Assembly: GCF_017876755.1 (NCBI RefSeq) | Contig: NZ_JAGIOO010000001.1 | Span: 1,178,001 to 1,242,000, forward strand | DNA: 64,000 bases | Direction of reading: 5' to 3' | Source of the DNA: Crossiella equi | GTDB lineage: Bacteria; Actinomycetota; Actinomycetes; Mycobacteriales; Pseudonocardiaceae | Part shown: in pieces, positions 1 to 7,801 of the stretch | How the letters are laid out: every line of letters starts with the position of its first letter | Position numbering within the stretch: position 1 is the first letter of the stretch | Notes under the pieces: model-generated | Databases searched by the model: none | What the model saw: the letters and a program-made list of their open reading frames with translations, nothing else | Told to the model about the DNA's origin: nothing | Made by a program: the position numbers and the translations under genes

Positions 1-117
1 CTCGGCATCCTGGACCGCCGGGTGCGGGGCGACCTCGACCGGTTCAAGCGCTTCCTCGAGCAGCGCGGCAGCCAGAGCGGCCAGTGGCGCGGCGAGGTCG
101 ACCGGCCCGGCAGCTGA
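1..117 (+). CDS. C-terminal end of an SRPBCC (cyclase/dehydrase-like) protein, 5' truncated
   Basis: Only the last 38 codons are in the window, ending in TGA at 115-117. The visible tail has the pattern GDLDRFKRFLE followed by RG, SG and WRGEV. From memory this resembles the C-terminal helix and tail of actinobacterial SRPBCC proteins annotated as polyketide cyclase/dehydrase, which bind hydrophobic ligands in a helix-grip fold. The fold itself lies outside the window, so the assignment rests on a short stretch. The gene is followed directly by a strong hairpin. Confidence 0.5.
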   Translation, partial: LGILDRRVRGDLDRFKRFLEQRGSQSGQWRGEVDRPGS

Positions 118-136
118 GCCGCCGCGGCTGAGGCCT

Positions 137-165
137 GGCGACCGGGGGCAGCCGCCCCGGTCGCC
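137..165. terminator. Hairpin after the SRPBCC gene
   Basis: A perfect 11-bp stem (137-147 with 155-165, arm GGCGACCGGGG) closes a 7-nt loop 20 bases after the first stop codon. There is no T-tract, which is usual for actinobacterial terminators. It separates the first gene from the BLUF gene. Confidence 0.6.
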
Positions 166-201
166 GGGCGCGGTACGCCCGCTGTGTGTTAGGCATCCGC
201 T

Positions 202-624
202 GTGCTCCACACGCTCACCTACTCCAGCGCGGCCTCCTTCGTCCTGAGCGAACGGGAGGTGACCGTGCTGCTGGCCCGCAGCCGCGAGCTCAACGTGGCC
301 GACAACATCACCGGCCTGCTCGTCTACCTGCGCCTGGCCGAGGACCGGGCGGCGTTCGTGCAGGTCCTGGAGGGCGACCGGGACGCGGTCGAGCGGACCT
401 ACGCCCGGATCGAGGGCGATGAGCTCCACACCGACCTGAGGGTGCTGCACCGCGCCGAGACCGAGCGGCGCCGTTTCTCCCGGTGGTCGATGAAGTTCGC
501 CCGCCTGGACCCGCTCGCCCTGCCCGAGGTGCTCGCCGGAGCGGGCGACCCGCTCGCGGACCGGGCGTGGGTGGAGCGGGTGATCGCCGCGGTGGCGGGG
601 CAGGCGGACGCCTTCGGCAGCTGA
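202..624 (+). CDS. BLUF-domain blue-light sensor, single domain (140 aa)
   Basis: BLUF domains bind FAD and sense blue light through a hydrogen-bond switch around a Tyr/Gln pair. The key positions are visible: Tyr7, Asn31 in the SRELN helix, Gln54 in FVQVLEG, and the WSM motif near residue 104. About five extra residues (AEDRA region) lie in the strand turn before the conserved Gln, compared with the usual spacing. No output domain is fused, so it must act through a partner not identifiable here. The start is GTG at 202; no upstream alternative aligns with the fold. It converges on the acyl-CoA ligase gene. Confidence 0.88.
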   Translation: MLHTLTYSSAASFVLSEREVTVLLARSRELNVADNITGLLVYLRLAEDRAAFVQVLEGDRDAVERTYARIEGDELHTDLRVLHRAETERRRFSRWSMKFARLDPLALPEVLAGAGDPLADRAWVERVIAAVAGQADAFGS

Positions 625-650
625 CCCACCGGCGGTGCGGGCCGCACCCC

Positions 651-668
651 GCCGGGCAGCAGCCCGGC
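651..668. terminator. Small hairpin between convergent genes
   Basis: GCCGGGC (651-657) pairs with GCCCGGC (662-668) around a 4-nt loop. It sits between the BLUF gene and the end of the convergent ligase gene, so a bidirectional terminator is plausible. The stem is short, so confidence is moderate. Confidence 0.4.
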
Positions 669-769
669 CACCAGGAGCACCACCGCGGACAGCACTGACC
701 AGGTCGTACCAGTGCCTGGCGGGCAGTGCGGTGCCGGTCTCGTCCACCGGACGTGGCCGGGTGCCTGGC

Positions 770-2248
770 TCAGGGCACCTGGCCCTGCCGTTCGGCGGCC
801 AGGCGGGACCGGCGCACCTTGCCCGCGTCGTCGCGCAGCGGTGTGTCCACGAACTCGTAGGAGCGCGGGCACTTGTACCGGACCAGGCGCGTGCGGGCGA
901 ACTCATCGAGTGCGTCCGCGTCGACCTCGTCCGCCCGCTCGGGGTCGAGCCGCACCAGGGCGTGCGTGCGCTGGCCCAGGTCGGAGTCGGTGAGACCGAG
1001 GACGACCGCCTCAAGCACCGAGGGGTGTGCCATCAGGGCCAGCTCGACCTCGGCCGGGTAGATGTTGGCGCCGCCGGAGATGATGAGGTCCTGGCGGCGG
1101 TCGGCCAGGAACAGGTAGCCGTCGGCGTCGAAGTGCCCCAGGTCGCCGACGGTCTCCCAGCCGTCCTCGTCCGCCGGGCTGTCCTGGCCGACGTAGGTGA
1201 AGGCGGGCGGGGTTCCGGCCGGGCGGCGCATCCAGATCGTGCCGATGACACCGGGCGGGCACTTCTCGCCGTCCGGTCCCCGGACCTCCATCTCGCCGCT
1301 GACCACCCGGCCGACGGTGCCCGGGCGGGCCAGCCACTCGTGGCCGTCGCACAGGGTCATCGCGGACTGCTCGGTGGCCGTGTAGTTCTCGATGAGCCGG
1401 TCCGGGCCGATCCAGTCCAGCCAGGCGCGCTTGACCTCCGGCGGGCAGGGCGCCGCGTTGTGCACCAGCTTGTCCAGACTGGACAGGTCGTGGCGGGCGC
1501 GCACCTCCTCCGGCAGCCGCCACATCCGGCTGAGCATGGTCGGCACCATGATCGTGAACCGCACGCGGTGCCGGTCGATCAGGCGCAGGGTCAGCTCCGG
1601 GTCGAACCGCTCCTCCAGCACCACGTGGTTGCGCAGGCTCAGACTGGCCAGGATGCCCAGCACGGCCGTGTTGTGGTACATCGGCCCGGCGAACAGGCAG
1701 CACCCGTCGACGGGGAAACCCGCGCGGCGCAACGGGTTGTCCTCGCCGTCGTCGATGACGGCGGGCTGCCCGGCGAGGATGATCTTCGGTCGGCCGGTGC
1801 TGCCGCCGGAGGTCGGCGCCTTCCAGGAGGGCGAGACGACCTCGGGCAGGTCGTCCTCGGCGTAGCCGGTCAGGTCAGGCCCTCCGATCAGGACCGGGCG
1901 GCCCGCCGCGCCGTCCTCGGTGGTGGCGACGACCAGGCGCGGCTCCGCCAGCACGACCAGCTGTTCCCGCTCGATCCGGGGCAGCTGGTGCGAGATCGGG
2001 TTCGGGATGGCGCCCAGCTTGAGCGTGGCCAGCAGTGCCTCGACCGCGTCGATCCCGTTGGGCAGGGCGATGGTGACGAAGTCGCCCTCGCGGACACCGC
2101 GCTCGGCGAACAGCCGCGCGAGCTGGTTGGTGCGGCGCTGGAGCACGCCCCACGACACCGACGGGGCGTCGCCGAACGTCACGGCCGGGGCATCGGGCCG
2201 CTCCCGCGCCATCCGCGCCCACACACCGACCATCGAGGACACAGCCAT
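770..2248 (-). CDS. Acyl-CoA synthetase / AMP-dependent ligase (ANL superfamily)
   Basis: This 492-residue enzyme activates a carboxylic acid to an acyl-adenylate and then to its CoA thioester. Visible ANL motifs are the P-loop TSGGSTGRPK near residue 150, the adenine motif YTATEQ, the hinge region DRRQDLIISGGANIYP, and a C-terminal DAGKVRR with the catalytic lysine. The motif style is like enzymes annotated as fatty-acid or bile-acid CoA ligases, but the substrate cannot be read from sequence. The ATG at 2248 is preferred because GAGGGAG precedes it and it lies 2 bp after the esterase stop, which indicates translational coupling. It is the second gene of an operon read from the promoter at 3700-3800. 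Confidence 0.85.
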   Translation of the reverse strand: MAVSSMVGVWARMARERPDAPAVTFGDAPSVSWGVLQRRTNQLARLFAERGVREGDFVTIALPNGIDAVEALLATLKLGAIPNPISHQLPRIEREQLVVLAEPRLVVATTEDGAAGRPVLIGGPDLTGYAEDDLPEVVSPSWKAPTSGGSTGRPKIILAGQPAVIDDGEDNPLRRAGFPVDGCCLFAGPMYHNTAVLGILASLSLRNHVVLEERFDPELTLRLIDRHRVRFTIMVPTMLSRMWRLPEEVRARHDLSSLDKLVHNAAPCPPEVKRAWLDWIGPDRLIENYTATEQSAMTLCDGHEWLARPGTVGRVVSGEMEVRGPDGEKCPPGVIGTIWMRRPAGTPPAFTYVGQDSPADEDGWETVGDLGHFDADGYLFLADRRQDLIISGGANIYPAEVELALMAHPSVLEAVVLGLTDSDLGQRTHALVRLDPERADEVDADALDEFARTRLVRYKCPRSYEFVDTPLRDDAGKVRRSRLAAERQGQVP

Positions 2249-2250
2249 GG

Positions 2251-3699
2251 TCACCACTCCCTCTTCCGCCAGGCGGCCAGCTCGGCATCCCGTGGGGCGG
2301 CCTGCACCTCGGAGGCCGGGTCCCCGAACACCATCGTCGAACGCGCGGTGTCCCAGCTCCGCCAGCCGGGGTCCCCCGTGGTGGCGAACCGCACCCAGGC
2401 GCCGTGCATCTCGTCGGCGATGCGCTGTGGCGCGTCCGGTCCGGCGAGCTTGACCCAGTCGGGCGAGGCGAGCCGGTCGAAGACGAACGGCAGCTCCATC
2501 GCGTGCGCGGCGCCCAGGTCGTCGACGGGGCTGCGCCACTGGAACTCGAACACGTGGGTCGTGGCACCGCGTTTGAGCCGGGCGTCGGCGATGCGGTGCA
2601 CGGGGACGCGGAGGATCCGGTCGATCATCATGATCGCCAGGAGGTCGCCCCGGCCCGCGTCCGGGTAGGCCTTCCGGTACGCCTTGCGCACCCGGCGGCC
2701 AGCGCCCATCCGCAGGCGCAGCAGGGCGGCCAGCAGCGGGCCGACCCGGTCGAAGGCGCCGTCGGCGGTGAAGAGCCGGTACTCCTCGGAAGTCCAGCCG
2801 ATCATCAGCGGCACCTGGTCCCCCGCTCCGGCGAGCGCGGCCTCCTGCGGGTCGCGGGGCACGGCCGCACCGCCGATGACGGGTTCGTACCCGCCGCCGA
2901 TGCCGGGCGCCCCGCCGCGCCGCGCCAGCTCGCGGTCGACCTCCAGCAGGCGTTCGGCGGGCACCGCGGCGAACGCGGCCCGGGTGGTGGGGATGCCGAG
3001 GTGCTTCGCCTGCCGCCGGGTCACCCTGGCCGCGGACTTCCGGCTCGCGCCGTGCGGCATGCCGCTCTGCGCGATCACGCGGTGGAACAGGTCCCCGGCG
3101 TGCGGGCTGACCAGCAGGTTGCCCACGACGACCCCGCCAGCGGACTCGCCGAAGATCGTCACCGCGCCGGGGTCGCCGCCGAACGCGGTGATCTCGGCCT
3201 GGACCCAGCGCAGCGCGGCGACGACGTCGGCGTAGCCGAGGTTCAGGGGCGCGTCGTCCAGGACCGAGAAGCCCTCGGCGCCGAGCCGGTAGTTCACGCT
3301 CACCAGCACAACGCCGTCGCGGGCGAAGGCGGACCCGTCATAGCCGTCGACGGCGTTGGAGCCGTGCCGGAGCGAGCCGCCGTGGATCCAGACCATGACC
3401 GGGCGTGCCACCGCCCCGGCCGGGGCCCACACGTTCACGTTGAGGTACTCCTCGCCGGGGGCGATGACGTTGGCGAGGTAGCGGGCCGAGGTCGGGCTCA
3501 TCGGGTTCTGCGGGGCGGTGGGGCCCATCCGCGTGGCATCCCGCGTGCCCGGCCACGGGGGAACGGGCGCGGGCTCGGCGAAGCGCCGGTCGCCGACGGG
3601 GGCCGCCGCGTAGAGGACTCCGAGGAAGCGGTCGACCCCCTCCTGGCGCACCCCGGCCAGGCCTCCGCTGGAGACGCGGACGGTGATGGGCTCGCTCAT
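2251..3699 (-). CDS. Type-B carboxylesterase / lipase (482 aa)
   Basis: A serine hydrolase of the carboxylesterase type-B family. Visible are the oxyanion-hole HGG (WIHGGSL), the nucleophile elbow FGESAGG, and the C-terminal VFEFQW and AMELPFVFD segments typical of the family. The ATG at 3699 is chosen over the longer frame because GGAGGA lies six bases upstream. No signal peptide is seen, so it is likely cytoplasmic. It is followed within 2 bp by an acyl-CoA ligase: the pair may cleave an ester and then activate the released acid. This is inference from linkage. A divergent TetR gene with paired boxes in the shared promoter is the likely regulator. Confidence 0.88.
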   Translation of the reverse strand: MSEPITVRVSSGGLAGVRQEGVDRFLGVLYAAAPVGDRRFAEPAPVPPWPGTRDATRMGPTAPQNPMSPTSARYLANVIAPGEEYLNVNVWAPAGAVARPVMVWIHGGSLRHGSNAVDGYDGSAFARDGVVLVSVNYRLGAEGFSVLDDAPLNLGYADVVAALRWVQAEITAFGGDPGAVTIFGESAGGVVVGNLLVSPHAGDLFHRVIAQSGMPHGASRKSAARVTRRQAKHLGIPTTRAAFAAVPAERLLEVDRELARRGGAPGIGGGYEPVIGGAAVPRDPQEAALAGAGDQVPLMIGWTSEEYRLFTADGAFDRVGPLLAALLRLRMGAGRRVRKAYRKAYPDAGRGDLLAIMMIDRILRVPVHRIADARLKRGATTHVFEFQWRSPVDDLGAAHAMELPFVFDRLASPDWVKLAGPDAPQRIADEMHGAWVRFATTGDPGWRSWDTARSTMVFGDPASEVQAAPRDAELAAWRKREW

Positions 3700-3745
3700 G
3701 TTCTCCTCCGTGCCTGACCAGCTCATCGGCTCCCCGACACTAACC

Positions 3746-3778
3746 TACAGCATGTATAGTTAGAAGATACAGCTTGTA
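3746..3778. promoter_or_regulatory. Twin palindromic boxes, probable TetR operator
   Basis: TACAGCATGTA (3746-3756) and TACAGCTTGTA (3768-3778) are two near-identical TACA-N3-TGTA palindromes with centres 22 bp apart, about two helical turns. They lie between the divergent esterase operon and the tetR gene. An outer CTAAC/GTTAG pair (3740-3744, 3759-3763) flanks the first box. Two dimers binding on the same DNA face would fit, as known for some TetR proteins. Confidence 0.7.
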
Positions 3779-3803
3779 AAGTCAGACCGAGAGGAGACGG
3801 GCC

Positions 3804-4403
3804 GTGGCGGAGCAGCGCACGCGGTTGTCCCGCGAAGCCCGCAACGCCCAGCTGCTCGACGTGGCCGAGGCCCTGTTCGCCGAGCACGGTTTCGAGGGCA
3901 CCTCGATGGAGGACATCGCCCGCGCGGCCGGGGTCACCAGGCCGGTGATCTACTCGCACTACCCGGGCAAGGACGAGGTCTTCCTGGCCTGCGTCCGCCG
4001 CGCCCGGGCCGAGCTCGAAGCCGGGATCCGCGAACCGGAGATCATGATCGAGGCCGGCGCCAGCGTCGAACGCGTGATGGAACGCGCGGGCGAGGTGCTG
4101 TTCTCCCTGCTGGAACGCGACCCGCGCCGGTGGATGGTGCTGTTCAACCCGAGCATCGCGCTGTCGAAGGCGCTCTCCGACCAGCTGCTCGCGATGCGCC
4201 GCCAGACCATCGCCCGGATCGCGCGGATGCTGCGCCACTACGCCGCGGACGAGGAGACCGGCAGCGCCTTCGCCCACGCCATCAGCGGCGTCGGCGAACA
4301 GCTCGGCCGCTGGTGGCTGGCCAACCCGGGCATCCCGAAAGCCCGCGTGATCGCCCTGTACCGCGATTTCGTCACCACGGGGCTGACCTCGCTGCGGGAC
4401 TGA
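3804..4403 (+). CDS. TetR-family transcriptional regulator
   Basis: A 199-residue regulator with a classic N-terminal TetR helix-turn-helix: ALFAEHGFEGTSMEDIARAAGVTRPVIYSHYPGKDEVF at about residues 18-55, followed by a helical ligand-binding domain. The GTG at 3804 has GAGGAG upstream. It is divergent from the esterase/acyl-CoA ligase operon, and the two TACA-N3-TGTA boxes between them suggest it represses both itself and that operon. The ligand may be a substrate or product of that pathway. The gene converges on a fossil region at its 3' side. Confidence 0.9.
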   Translation: MAEQRTRLSREARNAQLLDVAEALFAEHGFEGTSMEDIARAAGVTRPVIYSHYPGKDEVFLACVRRARAELEAGIREPEIMIEAGASVERVMERAGEVLFSLLERDPRRWMVLFNPSIALSKALSDQLLAMRRQTIARIARMLRHYAADEETGSAFAHAISGVGEQLGRWWLANPGIPKARVIALYRDFVTTGLTSLRD

Positions 4404-4404
4404 G

Positions 4405-4587
4405 GAGGCCGCCACGACCATGCGGGTGTGTTCCCGGCGCTCGTCCTCGTACTGGCGCAGCGCCGCGACCGGGTTGGCGGTGCGGGCCAGGGCGCGCGCG
4501 AGGACCACGCCGTCCTCGATCGCCATGGCCGAGCCCTGGCCCAGGCTGGTGAGCATCGGGGGCCACATCGCCCAGCAGCGTCACCAG
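4405..4587 (-). pseudogene. Remnant of an FAD-dependent monooxygenase (C-terminal part, frameshifted)
   Basis: The minus strand encodes a piece of a class A flavin monooxygenase: a LVTLLGD segment (the FAD ribityl-binding GD motif), then PMLTSLGQG, AIEDGVVLARAL, and a helix ending VVAAS. LVTLLGD and PMLTSLGQG lie in different frames. The intervening bases fit the canonical GDAAHP codons with two nucleotides missing. The N-terminal dinucleotide-binding domain is absent. The fragment is joined directly to polyketide-synthase sequence on its 5' side. Confidence 0.75.
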
Positions 4588-5041
4588 GCCGGTGCCATGC
4601 GCCTCCACGGCCTCCACTTCGGAGGGTCGCAGACCCGCGTCGGCCAGGGCGTGCCGGATGACCGCGGCCGCCTCGGTATGCACGAGGTCGAGCAGGCGGA
4701 CCCGGCGTTCGGGCTCGTTCAGGCCGGTGAGGTCCAGGCCACGCCAGGCCGGGGCGGCCTCGCCGACGAGGTCGCGCAGCAGCGCGGGCAGCTCGGACCC
4801 CAGGGCGCGCAGAGCCTTGCGGTCCAGGACGGCCGGGACGAGGTCGGCACGGGGTGCGTGCAGGGCGGTGTCGAGCATCCGCAGTGCCTCGGCCACCGGG
4901 GCCCCACGGGCCAGGCGGGCGGAGTCGGTCTCGCCCAGGCGGGCGGTCATGCCGCCGGTCGGTTCCCACGCGCCCCAGGCCAGCGACACCGCCGGGTACC
5001 CGGCCGCGCGCCTGCGCACGGCGAGGGCGATGAAGACGGAG
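4588..5041 (-). pseudogene. Remnant of a modular type I polyketide synthase (KR-ACP-KS pieces)
   Basis: On the minus strand three pieces follow in one open frame. First is the end of a ketoreductase domain (ALAVRRRAAGYPAVSLAWGAW, about 5040-4980, then a linker). Next is the first helix of an acyl carrier protein (RVRLLDLVHTEAAAV, ~4720-4665). Last is a ketosynthase piece with VEAHGTG around the catalytic His (4664-4588). The phosphopantetheine Ser region and most of the ketosynthase are missing. The ACP-KS junction sits at residues similar in both domains, suggesting an in-frame deletion through short homology. No intact polyketide synthase is in the window, so this is a scar of a lost cluster. 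Confidence 0.8.
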
Positions 5042-5635
5042 GTGCCGGCGAGGACCTCGGCGACCTGGGCGTGCGTGCGGTCGCGGCTGTCCCGCGGCTC
5101 CACGCCCTCGCTGCGCGGGTCGTTGCGCAGGATCTGCTTGAGCAGCGCGGACACCGAGGGCCGCTTGCGCGACATCCACGCGATGCTGGACACCTTCGCC
5201 TTCGGCCAGAACATCTCGGCGTCGATCTGGTTGGGCACCGGCGGCGGCCGGTTCAGGTTCGGGATGGCGCGGCTGAGCAGGTCCACCCCGCCGCGGGAGA
5301 TCGTCCACAGCGTCGGCGGCACACTCCACCCGGGATAGGGGTTGAGCTCGGGGCGGGTCAGGAACGTCATGAAGTGCCCCCGCACGAAGATGACCTTGCG
5401 GCCGCCCGGCACGGGATCGCGGCCGGACAGCGTCGGCACGGTGTTCTCGAACCAGTTGTACCGGAAACCCGGTGTGGGCGACCACCGGTAGGCCTCCACC
5501 CCGGCCACGACGAGCAGCTCCACGTGCTCGGTGAGCAAGCGGTTGCCACCTACGAACCCGGCGTAGATGACACGACCAGCCACCGCCCACCCCGCATCCG
5601 CAGGTAAGGCAACGCGAATGCCCTCTGCCACAGGG
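5042..5635 (-). other. Open reading frame of unknown origin fused in frame to the polyketide-synthase remnant
   Basis: The frame upstream of the polyketide-synthase scar stays open and has protein-like composition. It includes AEGIRVALPADAGW near the beginning, then VIYAGFVGGNRLLTEHVELLVVAG, WFENTVPTLSGRDPVPGGRK, and WPKAKVSSIAWMSRKRPSVSALLKQIL. I do not recognise the family. A GTG near 5635 could start it, but no convincing ribosome site is seen. It could be the 5' part of a real gene whose 3' part was replaced by the fossil, giving a chimeric protein of about 420 residues if translated through to 4372. The divergent LysR gene starts at 5713, leaving room for a promoter. Confidence 0.4.
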
Positions 5636-5712
5636 AAATCCACTCGGTGCGGCCGACAGCTGCTCCCCCAGTCGTTCCGGGCTCCCCTGGCCGCTGGGTA
5701 GCGTCTGCGGTT

Positions 5713-6621
5713 GTGGACCTGCGTACGCTGCGCTACTTCGTCGCCGTCGCCGAGGAACGCCATGTCGGGCGGGCCGCGGCACGGCTGCACATGACCCAGC
5801 CCCCGCTCAGCCGGGCCCTGCGGGCACTGGAGCGCGAGCTGGGGGTGGAGCTGCTGGCGCGGTCCGCGCAGGGTGTGGTGCCCACCGCGGCCGGGGTGGT
5901 GCTGCTGGCCGAGGCGCGGGAGCTGCTGGCCCGGGCCGAGGTGCTGCGACAGCGCGTCACCGCGGCCGGTGAGCTGCGGCTGGGCTCCCTGGCCAGCGGG
6001 CTCGGCGAGGCCGCCGCCGCGCTGGCCGACGAGTTCCGGCGCGCGCACCCCGAGGCCTCGGTCCGGGTGCGCGAGGCCGACCTGACCGACCCGTCCTGCG
6101 GGCTGCGGGCCGGTCTGGTCGACGTCGCGGTGACCCGGACCCCGTTCGACACCACCGGGATCGAGACCCGGCTGCTGCGGCGCGAGGGGGTCGGGGTGGT
6201 GCTGCGCGCCGACGACCCGCTGGCCGGGCGCGCCCGGCTGGTGCGGGCCGACCTGGCGGGACGCCGGTGGTTCCGCTTCGCCGAGGGCACCGACCCGGGG
6301 TGGGCGGCCTACTGGCAGGGACCCGGCGCGGACTCGGTGGAGGCGCCGGTGGTGCGCACGGTCAGCGACTGCCAGCAGGCGGTGCTGTGGAGCGGCAGCG
6401 TCGGACTGGCCCCGCTCGGGCACCACCTCGGTGACGGCCTGGTCGTGGTACCCCTGGCCGACCAGCCGCCCAGCGACCTCGTGGTGGCCTGGCGCACGGG
6501 CGGGGACACCGCGCTGGTGCGCACGTTCACGCGGATCGCGCTGCGGGTGCTCGGTCAGGACAGCGCGAACAGCTCCGTGCTGGCCCCGCCGCCGCAGGTG
6601 GGCGCGCCCCCGGCGAAGTAG
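5713..6621 (+). CDS. LysR-family transcriptional regulator
   Basis: A 302-residue LysR regulator. The N-terminus VDLRTLRYFVAVAEERHVGRAAARLHMTQPPLSRALRALE is the textbook LysR winged helix, followed by a periplasmic-binding-like effector domain. The GTG at 5713 aligns with the family start; the longer frame from 5647 adds residues with no family match. Its 3' end overlaps the convergent kelch gene by 67 bp. Divergent from it is the unknown open frame and polyketide-synthase scar, so its original target may be lost. Confidence 0.88.
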   Translation: MDLRTLRYFVAVAEERHVGRAAARLHMTQPPLSRALRALERELGVELLARSAQGVVPTAAGVVLLAEARELLARAEVLRQRVTAAGELRLGSLASGLGEAAAALADEFRRAHPEASVRVREADLTDPSCGLRAGLVDVAVTRTPFDTTGIETRLLRREGVGVVLRADDPLAGRARLVRADLAGRRWFRFAEGTDPGWAAYWQGPGADSVEAPVVRTVSDCQQAVLWSGSVGLAPLGHHLGDGLVVVPLADQPPSDLVVAWRTGGDTALVRTFTRIALRVLGQDSANSSVLAPPPQVGAPPAK

Positions 6622-7541
6622 GCCACGCCGTCCACCGTCGCCGCGCCGAAGGCGTGCCGGGGCGCGGGCAGCGGGGCCAGCTCGGTCCAGGCGGCCGCGG
6701 CCGGGTCGTAGGCGTAGGTGGTGGTGTAGGCGGGGGTGCCGCCGGAGGTGCCGCGGTCGGAGCATTCGCCGCCCGCGTACAGGATCCGGCCGTCGAGCAC
6801 GGTGCAGGCGCCGGAGGAGCGCGGGGCGGGCAGCGGGGCGGCCTCGGTCCAGGTGTCGGTGCCGGGGTCGTAGACGTCGTGGCGGGTGAGGTTGTCGTTG
6901 ATGTCCTCCGACCGGCCGCCGAAGACGTGGATCCTCCCGGCCAGCACGGCGATGCCCTGGTGGTCCCTCGCCGGGCCGGGCAAGGGCGCAGCCGTACGCC
7001 ACTGGTTGGTCGACGGCTGGAACACCTGGTGCGTGCGCACGGTGCCCAGCCCGGCGGACAGCTCGGGCCCACCGGGACCGGTGTCCAGGCGGACGACGCG
7101 TTCGGAGGTCCGGCCGCCGAGCACGTGCAGCTGCCCGGCCACGGCGGCCACCGCGACCGAGCCGGTGGCCTGGGGCAGCGGCGGCAGCTCGGTCCAGCGG
7201 TCGGTGGCCGGGTCGTAGGCGCAGGCCAGGCGCTGCGGGTGCAGGTGCACCGGCTCCTGGAACCCGCCGACGGCGTACAGCCTGCCGTCAAGCTCCGCGA
7301 CCCCGGTGTGGGACAACGGGATGGGCAGCGGGGCAAGCTGCTGCCAGGTGTCCGTGCCGGGGTCGTAGGCGGTGTTGAGCGTGCTGGCCCACCGCGGCGG
7401 CCCGTCGGTGACCACCGTGCCGCCGAGCACGTGCACCCGGCCACCGAGCGCGGCGACCCCGACCTCCGCGCGGGCTTCCGGCAGCGCCGCCCGCTGGCTC
7501 CACTCACTGGTTCTCATACCGGCGATCGAAGCCGCGCCCAC
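6555..7541 (-). CDS. Kelch-repeat beta-propeller protein
   Basis: A 328-residue protein made of about six kelch blades. Each has a double-glycine strand (VHVLGGT, LYAVGGF, LHVLGGR, IHVFGGR, ILYAGGE, AYFAGGA) followed about 20-25 residues later by a YDPGTDTW-type Tyr/Trp pair. The propeller should close as a single domain. There is no signal peptide or fused catalytic domain, so a cytoplasmic binding role is likely. The start may be the GTG at 7541 or the ATG at 7517; the latter begins just before the first blade. A galactose-oxidase-type active site is not visible. Confidence 0.85.
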   Translation of the reverse strand: MGAASIAGMRTSEWSQRAALPEARAEVGVAALGGRVHVLGGTVVTDGPPRWASTLNTAYDPGTDTWQQLAPLPIPLSHTGVAELDGRLYAVGGFQEPVHLHPQRLACAYDPATDRWTELPPLPQATGSVAVAAVAGQLHVLGGRTSERVVRLDTGPGGPELSAGLGTVRTHQVFQPSTNQWRTAAPLPGPARDHQGIAVLAGRIHVFGGRSEDINDNLTRHDVYDPGTDTWTEAAPLPAPRSSGACTVLDGRILYAGGECSDRGTSGGTPAYTTTYAYDPAAAAWTELAPLPAPRHAFGAATVDGVAYFAGGAPTCGGGASTELFALS

Positions 7542-7572
7542 CGGGCCCGGTCCAATACCGGTGCCGATGCCC

Positions 7573-7591
7573 CGATACCCGGCCGGTATCG
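7573..7591. promoter_or_regulatory. Inverted repeat between the kelch gene and the terpenoid-synthase-like gene
   Basis: CGATACC (7573-7579) and GGTATCG (7585-7591) form a perfect 7-bp inverted repeat with a 5-bp spacer in the 260-bp divergent intergenic region (7542-7801). The rest of that region is AT-richer than its surroundings, consistent with promoters. The binding protein is unknown. Confidence 0.45.
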
Positions 7592-7801
7592 CACCGGGTC
7601 AGCAGTCCGCGAGGTCCGCCAACAGCGCCCGGCCTCCCCTTTCCTCTAGTCAACAAATCGGCGAAACCACAAAAAGCGCAGTCAAAGAACACCACCGAGT
7701 GCTACCGATATCCCCTACCGGCCAGTATTCTCTCGGGTTGCCGCGAATACGGCGTCACACCGTTCAAGCACCGCACCCCTGCGGCACGAGGACAAGCGGA
7801 C

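Noticed and set aside
635-2668. 677-codon plus-strand open frame
   Set aside because: Antisense shadow of the acyl-CoA ligase and esterase genes; Arg/Gly/Val-rich composition with no domain pattern, produced by the high-GC third positions of the real genes.
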